Assembly: GCA_022316685.1 (NCBI GenBank)
Contig: JAKJHU010000046.1
Location: 6,175,001-6,239,000 of the forward strand
Reading direction: 5' to 3'
From: Progne subis subis
Lineage: Eukaryota > Chordata > Aves > Passeriformes > Hirundinidae
Length of the DNA stretch: 64,000 nt
Below the pieces are notes generated by a model that was given only the letters and a program-made list of their open reading frames with translations, was not told where the DNA came from and made no database searches. The position numbers and the translations under genes were made by a program. Positions 26,584 to 38,200 of the stretch are shown piece by piece; within the stretch, counting starts at the first letter, position 1, and each line of letters begins with the position of its first letter.

Positions 26584-27584
26584 CTGGGGACTGCCACTGG
26601 GTGTAAAGCTGCTTGTACTGAAGCTGTTGAAATTACTATCATTATGTTATTTCTTGGCATGGAAAGGAAAAAGATGAGTGAGTGTTTGGGGGGCTTTGTT
26701 TAAGTGCAACAGGCCGCTTATTCATGCAAACTGCTGAAAGCCACTGGGAAGTAAGAACAGCAAGGAGAGTGAACTTCTTGGAAAACCAGATCTCATATTT
26801 AACTTAGTAAGGAGACAAAGCCATTTCTTAATGAAACCTAAAAAATCTCCAGGTCTGCCAGTTCCTTCAGAAGGGAAAAGCCTTTTTCAATGTGTTAGAT
26901 TAACAGTGCCGTACCTGCTGTGCTGTTGCTATTATGACTCTTACAGAAATCTTTCCCACGGCTCCTGCAGGAGCTACTTGTGTAGTGCCAATGCTCAGAA
27001 AAACCATCACATGGTTTTCCTCCACCTGAAAAACATTTTTGAAGATTTGTTTCAGGTGGTGTGTAATGCTATTCACTCTCTGTTCCTGAAGCTGGGAGAA
27101 AAACTCTTCTTCAGACACAAAATTAGAGTGGTCTGAAGGAAACTTGTTTCGTCTGGCAGCTAGTGGTTTGAAGAGCTTAAACTGGATACAGGTTGGGGAA
27201 CAGAAAATTGTCCCCCTCTACACAGCAGGGCTCCTTCAGCTGCACAAACCGAGCCAAGTGGCAGGTCATTATCCCACAGCCAATATGTCTTACATCTGGT
27301 CTAGATGTTGTATTGCAACCAGTTTAACACAGCACCTCTTCTGAAAATGATTTTTCTTCACACACAGCAAAGCTCCAGCACAGCCAGGGAGCTGCACTGA
27401 GACTCTGCCAGCGGGTACTGCCCCAAGCTGCCGAGCGAGACCTGCCCAAACGGAGGGGCCATAGTGCACACCCCTGGCACCGCTCTGGCTTTGCCATCAG
27501 AGACAGGACCATGCTCACACATTCATTACGCATTCATTCCTCGTGATGCTGGTGCAGTCCTTCGCAATAAGGTTTTGACTTCAT
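26584..27584. other. Non-coding stretch before the CR1 tail
   Basis: 1 kb with a 101-codon plus-strand open frame (26831-27136) that resembles nothing known and is probably chance. GC content rises toward 27.5 kb. Confidence 0.5.
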
Positions 27585-27685
27585 GATATGGTATAGTGGG
27601 CACTGTGTTATTTGGTCGAAGGTTGGACTTAATCATCTCGAAGGTCTTTTTCAACTTTAATGATTTGACTATTTCTGTATTTTCC
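27585..27685 (+). mobile_element. CR1 LINE 3' tail fragment (degraded)
   Basis: GGTTGGACTTAATCATCTCG, then AAGGTCTTTTTCAAC and TGATTTGACT, resembles the terminal CR1 consensus (GGTTGGACTTGATGATCTT, GGTCTTTTCCAAC, then TGATTCTATGATT-like repeats). The 5' extent is uncertain. It lies directly before the minisatellite. Confidence 0.6.
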
Positions 27686-27733
27686 CGTTGGAGCACGACC
27701 TGAAGTGGCAAGGACTGTGCCATGGGGCTACAG

Positions 27734-28327
27734 CGCTGTGTGAGAGGTGTCACTGGCAGCACGGCCACAGAGCGGTGTGAGGGGTGTCACTGGCAGCACG
27801 GCCTCAGAGCGGTGTGAGGGGTGCCACTGGCAGCACGGCCTCAGAGCGGTGTGAGGGGTGTCACTGGCAGCACGGCCTCAGAGCGGTGTGAGGGGTGCCA
27901 CTGGCAGCACGGCCTCAGAGCACAGAGCGGTGTGAGGGGTGCACTGGCAGCACGGCCTCGAGCGGTGTGAGGGGTGTCACTGGCAGCACGGCCTCAGAGC
28001 GGTGTGAGGGGTGTCACTGGCAGCACGGCCTCAGAGCGGTGTGAGAGGTGTCACTGGCAGCACGGCCTCAGAGCGGTGTGAGGGGTGTCGCTGGCAGCAC
28101 GGCCTCAGAGCGGTGTGAGGGGTGCCACTGGCAGCACGCCCTTGGACCGGTGTGAGAGGTGTCATTGGCAGCACGGCCTCGGGCCGGTGTGAGAGGTGTC
28201 ACTGGCAGCACGGCCTCAGGCCGGTGTGAGAGGTGCCACTGCCAGCACGGCCTCGGGCCGGTGTGAGAGGTGTCACTGGCAGCACGGCCTCAGAGCGGTG
28301 TGAGAGGTGTCACTGGCAGCACGGCCT
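27734..28327. repeat. GC-rich 37-bp minisatellite, about 16 units
   Basis: The unit begins CGGTGTGAGGGGTGTCACTG and continues through GGCAGCACGG to CTCAGAG. Copies start near 27737, 27774, 27811, 27848, 27885, 27929 and so on to about 28297. One unit near 27920 carries a 7-base duplication. Units after about 28140 change to a CTCGGGCCGG form, so the array has an internal gradient of variants. Most units contain two or more CpGs. The array ends about 720 bases before the HECTD2 ATG. Confidence 0.97.
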
Positions 28328-28417
28328 GTGCCGGCGGAGGAGCACCCGGCATCACCCGGCGTGACGGAGGCATGGCCGTGCCTAGCGGCATCCGCTCGGA
28401 GGGCCCTTCACCCAGCT

Positions 28418-28470
28418 GTATATATATAGAGAGAGAGAGTGTGTGTATATTATATATATATATATATATT
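28418..28470. repeat. Compound TA/GA/GT/TA microsatellite
   Basis: Successive short runs of TA, GA, GT and again TA sit between the minisatellite and the CpG island. Both TA runs are pure and probably variable in length. Confidence 0.95.
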
Positions 28471-28673
28471 TGTTTATTACTCGTCTATTTCCTCGTCACT
28501 ACTCCCGGGTCCCGTCAGTGCCCCTCACCCGGCCTGGCACCCCTTCCCAGGGCGGCTGCGCGGGGCCAGCCGCAGCCCCGCGCCGGTTCCTGCGCCGCGG
28601 AGTTTCCGCCGCCGTGTCCTCCGCTCCCCCCGCGCCGCGCCCCGGCCGCCGGGCGCGTTTCCACGAGCCGCCC

Positions 28674-28724
28674 ATGAGCAGCATGGCGGCGGCGGCCGCC
28701 GCTCCCGCTGTCCGCGGTCTGTAG
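28674..28724 (+). other. Possible upstream open reading frame in the HECTD2 leader
   Basis: An ATG at about 28674 is followed three codons later by another at 28683. Both share a short alanine-rich frame that ends at TAG by 28724, about 320 bases before the HECTD2 start. It matters only if transcription begins upstream of it. The second ATG overlaps the ATGGCGGC motif, so it may simply be a promoter element. Confidence 0.3.
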
Positions 28725-29046
28725 GTGGCGCGGCGGCCGAGGGTTCTCCCGGGCAGCGGCTCCGGCGGCGTCTCCGCTGCGCCGCGTCCCGCGCTCCCCC
28801 AGCTCGCCGGGGCCGCGGCGGGGGCGGCCGGGCTGCGCTGCGCTGCGCTCCGCCCCGCCGTGCGGGGGTGTCTGGGCGCCCGGGAGCGGCGCGGCTGCTG
28901 CAGTACCGCGGCGGCCGAGCGGAGCGGCGGAGCTGAGGCTGCCCGCGGGGGCTCCTCGGAGGGAGGAGAAGAGGAGGGCGCGGGGTCGCGGGAGCCGAGG
29001 GCACTGAGAGGCTGCTACGAGCAGAGAGGCGGCCGGGAGCAGGACC

Positions 29047-29268
29047 ATGTCGCTGCAGAGCCCGCTGGCTGCCGCCGAGCTGCCCCCCGGCCCCGGCGAG
29101 GGGCATCCGCCGGGCGCGGAGATGAGCCAGGGCAGCGCCGCGGCCCCGTCGGCCGAGGAGGGCGGCGAGGAGGGGGAAGAAGAGGAAGAAGGGGAGAAGG
29201 AAAAAGAAAAGGAAAAGGAGGGAGAAAAATTGCCGCCAATCCCGTCGGCGTCCACCGCGGCTGCCGGG
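29047..29268 (+). CDS. HECTD2: HECTD2 coding exon 1
   Basis: Encodes residues 1-74 and ends in phase 0 at a GTAGGA donor. The first ATG (29047) sits in a good context, ACC before it with A at -3. A second in-frame ATG at 29122 (Met26, G at -3) gives an N-terminus closer in length to human HECTD2. Residues 37-61 are almost all Glu, Lys and Gly. The conserved KLPPI motif begins at residue 61. The exon lies inside a CpG island. Confidence 0.88.
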
Positions 29269-32200
29269 GTAGGACCCGTCAGCGCCCGGGCAGCTGCCCG
29301 CGGGCCCGTGTCGCTCCGTGTTCGTTTGCTGTGTTTGCCGCTTTATTTGGGAGGAGAAAGGGAAAAGGGGAAGCATTGTCTTCGTTTTCTTTCATGTTCC
29401 TTTCCGTTGAGAGGGTTTCATTCAAGTTTCTTAAAAATAACAAGTGCATCTGTAAGCAATGACATAATGAAGCTATAAATTCTCCATCCGCTTATAAGTT
29501 AACATTTTACAACGGTCTGCTCTGTCGGGTTAGTCATGACTGAGGGTTTGCAGCATTGTGAATGTTCATTAAGGGTTCTCGGGGGTGGAGGGTTTCAGCT
29601 CTAACACACTTAATGGCAAGAGAGGTAGCTGGGAAGTACTTCTGTATTTTTAACTTTTTCTTTAAAAACATTTTCCGGTTTTTTGTGTTGAAGCGAGGAT
29701 CACAAAACGTTTTGATGAAATGGTGAATGAATAATGCAGGGAGAAAAATGGGGAAAGGATATTTGTCAGAATAACTTCATTTCAGAAACCCTTATTCAGG
29801 TTTTTAATTATATCAGAGTTGTGCTTTTCTTTCTGCTGGCCATACAATTTTACAGGACATAAAATTTTCCTGGCCTGAGTTAGATGTTTTATATAGCTTA
29901 ACATTAGAACTTGTGGTAAGTTAATTCAGTCCAACAACAGAAGAAAAACGTTACTAATCCTGTAGTAATAAACGAAGGAGATTTTAGTTCAGCAGTTCTG
30001 ATAAGCATCTGACTTACTAGAAATTATAATTTAAATTGTCATTTATTTAAATTCATAATTTGAATTTAAAAGATTGTGCCTATAATATTTATGACTGTCA
30101 GGAAATAATTGTGATGTTAAACTAAGTAATTGTATGCAAACTGCAAACTCTTTGGAGCAATCCTGCCAATTTTATGTTTTGCCTAAACTCTTCTGAAAAA
30201 CTTTCAGCTTTGTAAATATGTCAGACTGTGCAAGAATATGTTTATTCTTGTGATTCAAATACCAATTTGGTGGGAGAAGTCTGTAATGGACGAGTGCCCA
30301 GAAGTTATTTTTACCTTTGAATATATCCACTTTAGACTTTGAATGCCAAATGCATGTCCCTTACAATAAAGATATCAGTACTGGCCTAAAATGTGTCAGG
30401 CTTAGCTCAGGTAATGAAAAATATCTGTCCCTGGATCGCCGCGTATAATTCCGACTACTTTGAAGAGTCTTTAAAGAAGGAAAACTTCTTTGTAGCTGGA
30501 CAGCCGTCGGATACTTCTGAAGTGTTGCCTACAGGCAGAAGTTGTCTAAGTGGCCCTGCTAGAAAGGAGCTCAGACCTGGCTGGGTGTGGTTGCGTGTCA
30601 AGTGCAGGGCGGGGTTTGAATTTACCAAAGAGCTTTCTGTGGGGTTCAGTTGTATGTTACGGGATCGGAGGGAGAGAGTTTTGTGGAGAGATGTCATAGA
30701 CTATTACCAAAGGGGTGATAGTTTGGGTGTCAGCATTCAGATTCTGGAAAGAAACTTGTGGAAAGCTAAGTAATTTGCTCCCTAATAAACAGGAACAGTT
30801 AGAGAATTCTGTAAAGGAAAAAACAGTACAAAGTTACACCTTTCAAGCTATGAATGGAAGGGAAAATCCTGCTTCTTGTGCAGCCTGTTGAACTGTCAGA
30901 TGCCTTTTGGAAATCTGAGTGTCCTCCATGTCTTCTGCACCGGGAAGAAAACCTTTTCATTTTCACTAGTCTTTGCTTGCCATATACACAAGGGTCTTGA
31001 GTAAGCAATATTAGGGCTAACACAGGATTTTCAAGAAACTTTTCCAGATGAACTTTTGTCTCTTCTGAGCAAGCAGTCTGTATGTGTTCTTTGCAAACAT
31101 TTTGACTTGTTTTCACCATTTCATGTAACTTCACTAATGAAAAATAGAGTTTTATAAAGCCTAATGCTTTAGTACCTCTCCAGTCTTATGGAAGACTTAA
31201 TGCTTTGGAAAACTTCCACCAAAAAGCCAGTAGAGTTGTGGGTTATTAATATGATCTTAAAAGCAGGACTAAAGATTACTTTGATCCACTTACTCCCTCT
31301 AAGCATGTTCATTCCTTTTGGTGGGCGGGAGGGGTATGGTGGCTGTTCAGTTTTCTGATGGCAGTGTGCCTGTAGAGTCTTATACTCTAAAAGCTCAGTA
31401 ATCTCCTACAAAATTTTGAGGTATGACACGGTGCTGTGCATTTGCCTTAGGTTACTCCATTGGGATTAACACAGTTGCTCATTAAAGAGCGTGAAGTTTC
31501 CCTCCAGGGCCTCCCAATAAGGTCTTTGTCCGTATGTTTGTCTAATATTGTTGGAACTGTACTTGAAACAGGATGATGGAGTTAAAGAGGGCATGCAGTT
31601 TTTGTTCTCTATGATCACTGCAGAAGGAGATGGCAGTGAGGAGAAAGTTTTTTAAAAATTGTTCATCTGTAGTATTTCAGGGACATGGCTGGAGTAAAAT
31701 CTGGAAAACTAAGTCAGTCAAAAAGGCTGTCACAATAATTTATGTAATAAAAACGATTTTTTTTTTCAATTATCTGTGTTATCTATTCCCTATAAATCAT
31801 AATTAGGCTAGTCTGTGGTTCATAGCTTTTCTGCCTGGAGCACACATTTTGTGACAGAGCAGATTAACCTCAGATCTAGATTTGTTTAAAAGTTCTTTTT
31901 CAGTCACTGATGTTTGTCCAGGGTCTGATTTTTCTCCAGTCATGTACCAGGGGATTTTTAAGAATCATCTTAATGGTATTTCAAAGACTATAGGCTAAAA
32001 GGAAATGTTAACCTGAAAATTACACCGGTAATTACATTTTATTTTGGAACGTTTGTTGCATATAAGGAATTTGGAACTAGAAATTAAAATTTGGTAAAAA
32101 ATACCTATTTTAGAAATTGTAAATGGATATTTTTAAAGCCGGAAGTCCTGATGATTGTTTGAATTTGCAATTTAGTGAGTTACAAGCCATGCAAAAATAG

Positions 32201-35200
32201 CTGTATGTGCCACAGTAATTTAAAATTCCTGGCAGTGTACCAGCTTGTGTACACTGTGGTGTGGTAGGCTTATGGGCTGTGTTATTGCCCTTCTGGTGGA
32301 TTTTCACGATGTTGTGGTGGAAGTGAAGTGCTTTTCTTAGAACTCTGACTGCTTGTCTTAGTCCAAATGTATTTCTGTTAAGGGGAAAGGGAAATGTACT
32401 GGTTCAAAAATTTTGATAGGATATTACATTAATTATTCTAGAACACATATTCAGAATCAAAGTTTCAATTTGTGTGGGAACATATTTCTAACTGAGTCTT
32501 TAGGTTACTGTGAGGTTGAAAATCATGTGATGTGCAGGAAGTGTGTATATATGTTTTTGGGTTGATCTGCCTTCTCCTGATATCAATTGATGACCTGAAA
32601 CTGAGATGAGAATTAAAATATTCATCATGAGACTTCTGTCATCTTGGGCTAGCCTCTTAACCCCACCTATGCTTTGCAAATTCTGTAGTAAATAACTGTA
32701 TCTAGTAGCACCCAGTGCTGATTACCCAAACAGACTAATTGGCACAATCCCTTGGAAGTCTGATGTGTGATTTCCCTTCTGTTTGCTGTTAAAACACATT
32801 ATCACTCAACACGTCCTAGCAGAGACTTGTGCAGGCTCCTTGGTGACAGCATGAGCAGGTGCTCAAGCAGGGAGTCATTTTTAGCACTTTGTTAACCAAT
32901 GGGCAGCCTTTCTTCAGTGGCAGCAGATGCTGACCATTAGGGAGTTTTACCCAGATAGTCAGTATTGAAATTTTTTAGCAGGTTAGAATATTTGGCCCCA
33001 CATTTCAAGTCTTGGGAAATTTGTCTAAATTAATTGAACGTATTAGGGTTATTTGGAAAAGAAATTATGTGACACTTTCTCTGTTTAAACTGAGCTGGAT
33101 GTAGTGAGAAGTATAAAAGTAGATATTAAGATGCAGAAAGGTAGAATATCATTGACAGCATCCTAATTGTATTGTGTTTTCCTCACAGTAATCCAAGGAT
33201 TTCTTCATGTCTGCAAATGAATACTTGAGATTTTTTTAATGTAATGGAAAGGAATTTTATGGTCCCTCTCTTGAATCAATTTGAAACAAACTTGAGAATT
33301 ATTATTTTTGTCTTATTTGTTTATTGCCAGTCTGATTTCAAGATAAAAGATAATTTAAGAATTCTGTGTAATACCCCACTAGGAAGATTACTCTAGCAGT
33401 AATGTATTAGCCCTTTAGAGCATACTGTCATCTTAATTACAGGGGTTGGAGGAAGGAACCAAAAATCAGTTTTCCACTTTCAGCAATTTCATCACAACTA
33501 TCAACCAAAAGAAAGAAGGCATCGGAAACAGAAATTCACCTACGCAACTTGTTATACCCAACATCAAAAATGGTAAGAGAAAAAAAGACCTGTGTTACTT
33601 AGTTAAGAAGATGCTCAATTTTCTGCCAGTATTTGTCTTGTTGTAGTGCCAGGAAATCTAGAAATCTAGATTTCATTAAATTGCGCTGTGTTGTCCATTG
33701 TACAGGCAGTGATATATGATAGCCCGTCCTCAGTAGAGATTGTGTCATAGAGACAAGTTGGATAAGAAAAAGCAAATAGACCTGGGGGATGAAGTAACCA
33801 TCTGAAGTTTTAAAAGAAAGTTACTGGTTCGGCAGTCTATCTGCAGATATTCTTTGTCTAGCTGCAATCAGGCAGTGTCTCTAGAAATTGTCAGAACTTT
33901 AGAGAAAATTGTTTTATTGCCATATGAAGGACGCTGGGAACGAGGCAAGCATAAAGCTTTTGAGAGAGACAGTTGCTGAGAGGTGGTGTTTTTCAATGAA
34001 GACGAAGGCCAGTGTTGGCAAAAAATAAAATGCACAGGCAACAATTGATTCTGGAGAGCTTTATAAGTGAGAAGGAAGGTTGTTGTGCTGTGATGAGGTA
34101 ACAATACTTGATGGAAAGATAGACAGTGTAGTAGCTCTGTATTCAGTGTGGTAGACTAGAATCATGAAGCCTACATAAGATGATGTTGTGGTTAGACCTG
34201 GAATTTTTATTAGGCTTTTGGGTTAGGAATTTCTGTAATTGGGAACTTCTCATAAAAGACTCTACAGACGTTTGTCAGGTTTGTATTATCTTGTCTCTGA
34301 GCAAGTCCCCTTCAGGCTTATGGTGCTGTGGTTCACTTAAGTCTTTATAGCACTCAGTGAATTTGAGGCAAGAAAGAGACTGCAGTGAGAAATCTCAGTA
34401 GTGTGACTTTGAAACAGAACTGTTGTCAATTTCAAAGTTGTGCAGAAAGCTGATTTATAACTTGCAGCGTTAGATTATTATTAAAACTAATCTTTTATTA
34501 GTCCTATTAGCTATACTACAAAATTGAAAGTCAGTGCAAGACTTTTTTTTAAGCACTTTTTTTACGGGGTAAAGAGGTGCTTTCTACTTCCAAAACAAAG
34601 GGCAATCATTGAAACACAAAAAGTTTGAATGATACCTCAAACAGGATTTTTTTGCTTAGTTCAAATTGCTTTGTACTACACAAAGGAAACCACTGGAGTG
34701 TCTGGAGATGGCCAGTAAAGAATTCTCCCACTGTGGCATAACATACCAAAAATCTGCTTCCTCCCTGACCCCCGCTCCTTTTTTTTTGGTACCTGGCAAG
34801 AATTATAAACTCTAAATACCACTCTCTTGAAGTGCCCTCAATTTTGCTGCAAACGGTGCTGTCCCAGTTGTAATCACTGCCTCCTAAGTACTTAATTGTT
34901 AATGTCCGCTACACTAAAGTGTGGCAATATTTATTATAGTCAAAGATACATTGAAATAAAACGTGTAAAATTGAGCAGATGCTGTGGTAGTTTCAGGATC
35001 AGAGTAACCTGCCTATATAAAACCAGACTATTTTTAGTAACAGTCAAAGGTGAATTCAAAATATTTTGAGGCAGTATGTGTATTCTATGGAGAAGTCAGC
35101 CATTTAAACGAATTTATCAGTTAAAAATGCTGGTTTTGCTAATCTGGCATTCAAGAATAATGCTTGGTTGGTGTTTGGGGGTTTTTGCACTTTATCTATA

Positions 35201-38200
35201 CATGTGATGTCTCTGAACATGTGTAGCTGTGTGTGTATATATATATATATATATAGTTGCATATACTGGTAATACTTCAGGTTCAAAGAACATTAATTTC
35301 ATTGAAAACAAGGGTGTAGAAAAGCTAATGCTGGTAAATCCAGCATGAAAAATAGGGAGATGTTTTTGTGCTAAATAGCTGCCACATGTAATGAGTATTC
35401 TAATTTAACAATGATCTGGAATGAAATTGATATACTAAAGAGATTGTTCTAGTTATTTGCTAATGTTACAAGTACAGTAAGTTTTGTTTGCTTTATCTTC
35501 TGTGAAAATCTTCATCAGCCAGAAGCTGTGTTGGTCACCATGAAAATAATTGCAGTATTTAGTTAGCCTGAACTTCCCTGGACTATCCAATTCTGCTTTG
35601 TATCAATGAGATTTTCTTCACCAAAGTTTCTGATCATTCTTTAAGCAGTCACGCATTGCTGAATCTTTTTACTTGATGTAGCTGGGCAAGAAGCCAGAAA
35701 TTACTGTTTTTTCTTGTCTTGTAATATTGTGTTATTGCTGTTTATCAACTCAATACATAAAGTTTCCCATTTCTACTCAATGAAACTCAAATGAGTTTCA
35801 TTAGTAATCTTAATTAGTATTCTTTACTGGCAGAAGAGCAAATAAATCTATGTACAAATAAATTTGAATAATGACAAAACATACTGAAGTTGACCATATG
35901 TGCTGAAGATACTATTAAAAATGAATTTTAGTATATGTAAATTAAACTGCATATATTTGAAAGAAAATTGCATTGCTGAGAGGGTGCAAGTTATCAGCTT
36001 AGCACCTGCAGCCTCAATTTACTGAATTGAGAAGCAGCCTCTGCAGGCAGATGTCTTTTCTACGCATGTAGAAAGAATATTTTCCTCATTTCAGTGTGTT
36101 CAGCTAGTTACATCTCAATGTTTAATCCATTTAAAACTGGGAAGACAGAATGAGAGTAAAATCCAAAATCTTGTTATTTTCAGACTATAAAATTAAGACA
36201 AATTCTTAGATGCTTTAAAATCAGTCCATTCTGCTTTTAGAGAATGATGTTCGATAGAATATTTGCATGGTAGGATTGTTTGGTACCGTGGCTTGGATTG
36301 ATTTATTGTCTGTGTGTCTGCTTTATTTTTTTTAATTACTACTCCTATCTTAAAATAGTTAAAATTCCAGCTGTGAGAATGGACAAGATTCCATAATCAG
36401 TGACCAATACCAACCTCAGGGGACTGATGGCAGTTCTGATCTGTTATCTCATGAATGGTGGCTGAGTTAAGTCATGACAGTGTCTCTGTCATGAGCATGG
36501 GTGAAAAAAAATCTGCTTTTGGATTCATGGCACTTTTTTAGCATCTGTTTCCCTGCTGTGATAAATGGAGTAGGCAGCAGTGTAGTGATACCACTTTGAT
36601 GTTTAGTTAATTAAAAAAACCCAAATCTTCAAAAAGGCTTAGAGGGGTCTTAGACAATTTGTAGAGGATTTTCATTAAATATGTGTGACATTTGAGGACA
36701 CTTTTATTTTACGCAGTGTTTTTATCACAAACATATGTCACAATTCATGTAAATGCTTTTAAAAATGAGCAGCATAAATCAGTCTGTAAAAGAGTTTGAG
36801 GATGTTTGTGAAGACACTGTCAAAATGAGTGTTGGAAATGCCATGGAAATATTTTTTTCATGTTTTGGGTGGGCTTACCTTGGCTGACTACCAGATACCC
36901 ACCAACCTGCTCTGTGGCTTCTCCCCCTCAACAGGACATGGGGAGAAAATAAGCTGAAAAAGCTCATGGCTTAGGACTGGGAGTACACTTTCCAATTATT
37001 TTCATAGGCAGAACAGGCTTGAGGATATTAATTTATTGCCAGTTAAACAAAATAGAAACAAAACTCAAAACACCTTCTCCTTCCCTGATTACTATATCTT
37101 CCCTTATCCTCAACTTCTCTCCAATTCTGCCAGCAGCCTGATCGGGCATGGGCTCTCCACTGGCTGCAGGGGGACTCTGGTGCAGACCCTGGAGCACCTC
37201 CTCCTTCTTTTCCACTCACGTGGGTGTCTGTAGGGTAGTTTCTTTCCTTTTTTTTCCTTCCTTTTTCTTTTTAATCCCTCCTCTCTCAGCTGCTGCGCAG
37301 TTTTTTGACCCTTTCCTAAATATATTGTCACAGAGTGCTACTAGTGTCACTGCTGGGCTCAGCTTTGGCCTGTAAGGGGTGTGTTTTGGAGGTGTGTTGG
37401 ACACAGAGGCAGCCTTATCTCTCCTCTCACAGTAGCTGCACTGTTGCCAAGTCTTGCCACACTAATCTGATCAAATATTCTCAGATCAAATAGAAAGGAA
37501 GGACTAGAATAGAAAGACCTTGGCAAAGCACTGCCAGTTGTACTAGAGTAGGCAGCCAGATTTATTGAGAAGTGTTCAAAGATGCTTCTGTTTCACCACT
37601 AATTCTCTGTAAGACCAAAAAAAAAAAAAAAAAAAAGCCTTTCCCATTTGCTTTTTTGGAGAGATTCTTTATGGAAGCTGCAGATGATCCACAGTCATCT
37701 CTAGGTAAAATTCTATATCACAGTGTAGAAAAATTCATTTTTGTCCTTGTATGATAGTTGGACTTTGGTATGGTTGCGCGTGAGATTTTTCTTAGCTATA
37801 AGGAGCACCAGTGTTGCAGTTTGCATATTAAATATTTACAATTTATATTGGAAATACAATAATGGGCAACACTGCTATTTTTATTAGTGAGCCAAATTTT
37901 CCATCATGTCTGCGTGTGCACATGGTAAGAAAAGTACTTTTTAAAAGAATTAGAATCAAACACTTAGAGCTTCCTTTTTTTCCTAGTACCAATTTACTTG
38001 TGTTGGATGCATTGTATTTACTCTTCTTTACCTTTCTTTTAAGGGAGAGACCTACCACCTCTTTGCCTCGATGTACGGCAAAAGCAGCGCATGTCTATGG
38101 ATATGTTACCCCAAGAACTGAAAGCACCATTTCCTCCTGAACCTTCCCTTCCAATTCGAACCAAAACTGTGAAAGATTTTCAGTAAGTTATACTGGTGTT

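Larger units (their letters stand above)
28500..29300 (+). promoter_or_regulatory. HECTD2: CpG-island promoter and 5' leader of HECTD2
   Basis: An abrupt rise to very high G+C with dense CpG covers the first coding exon and about 550 bases before it, then ends just inside intron 1. No TATA box was seen at the expected place. An ATGGCGGC core, like the YY1 site common near initiator-type starts, lies at 28683-28690. The exact transcription start cannot be read from the sequence. Confidence 0.8.
33573..38043 (+). other. HECTD2: HECTD2 intron 2
   Basis: 4.5 kb. It holds a GT/AT microsatellite (35229-35255), an LTR fragment (36870-37420) and a run of 21 A (37617-37637). A 14-base perfect palindrome (GAAATCTAGATTTC) lies at 33661-33674. 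No other feature was seen. Confidence 0.85.

Noticed and set aside
1..27500. PCGF5 or ANKRD1 exons upstream
   Set aside because: Both are expected upstream by gene order, but no segment resembling either protein was seen.
27734..28327. CRISPR-like array
   Set aside because: The 37-bp units are directly abutting without unique spacers, and the DNA is avian; this is a minisatellite.
28270..28936. Plus-strand open frames of 135 and 165 codons before HECTD2
   Set aside because: They run through the minisatellite end, the TA microsatellite and the CpG island in several frames at once, the pattern of stop-poor DNA rather than a gene.
28515..29376. Antisense open frames of 246 and 283 codons over HECTD2 exon 1
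   Set aside because: They arise because the CpG island is so GC-rich that stop codons are rare. Their products are low-complexity Arg/Pro/Ala/Ser-rich with no family resemblance, and the sense strand is explained by HECTD2.
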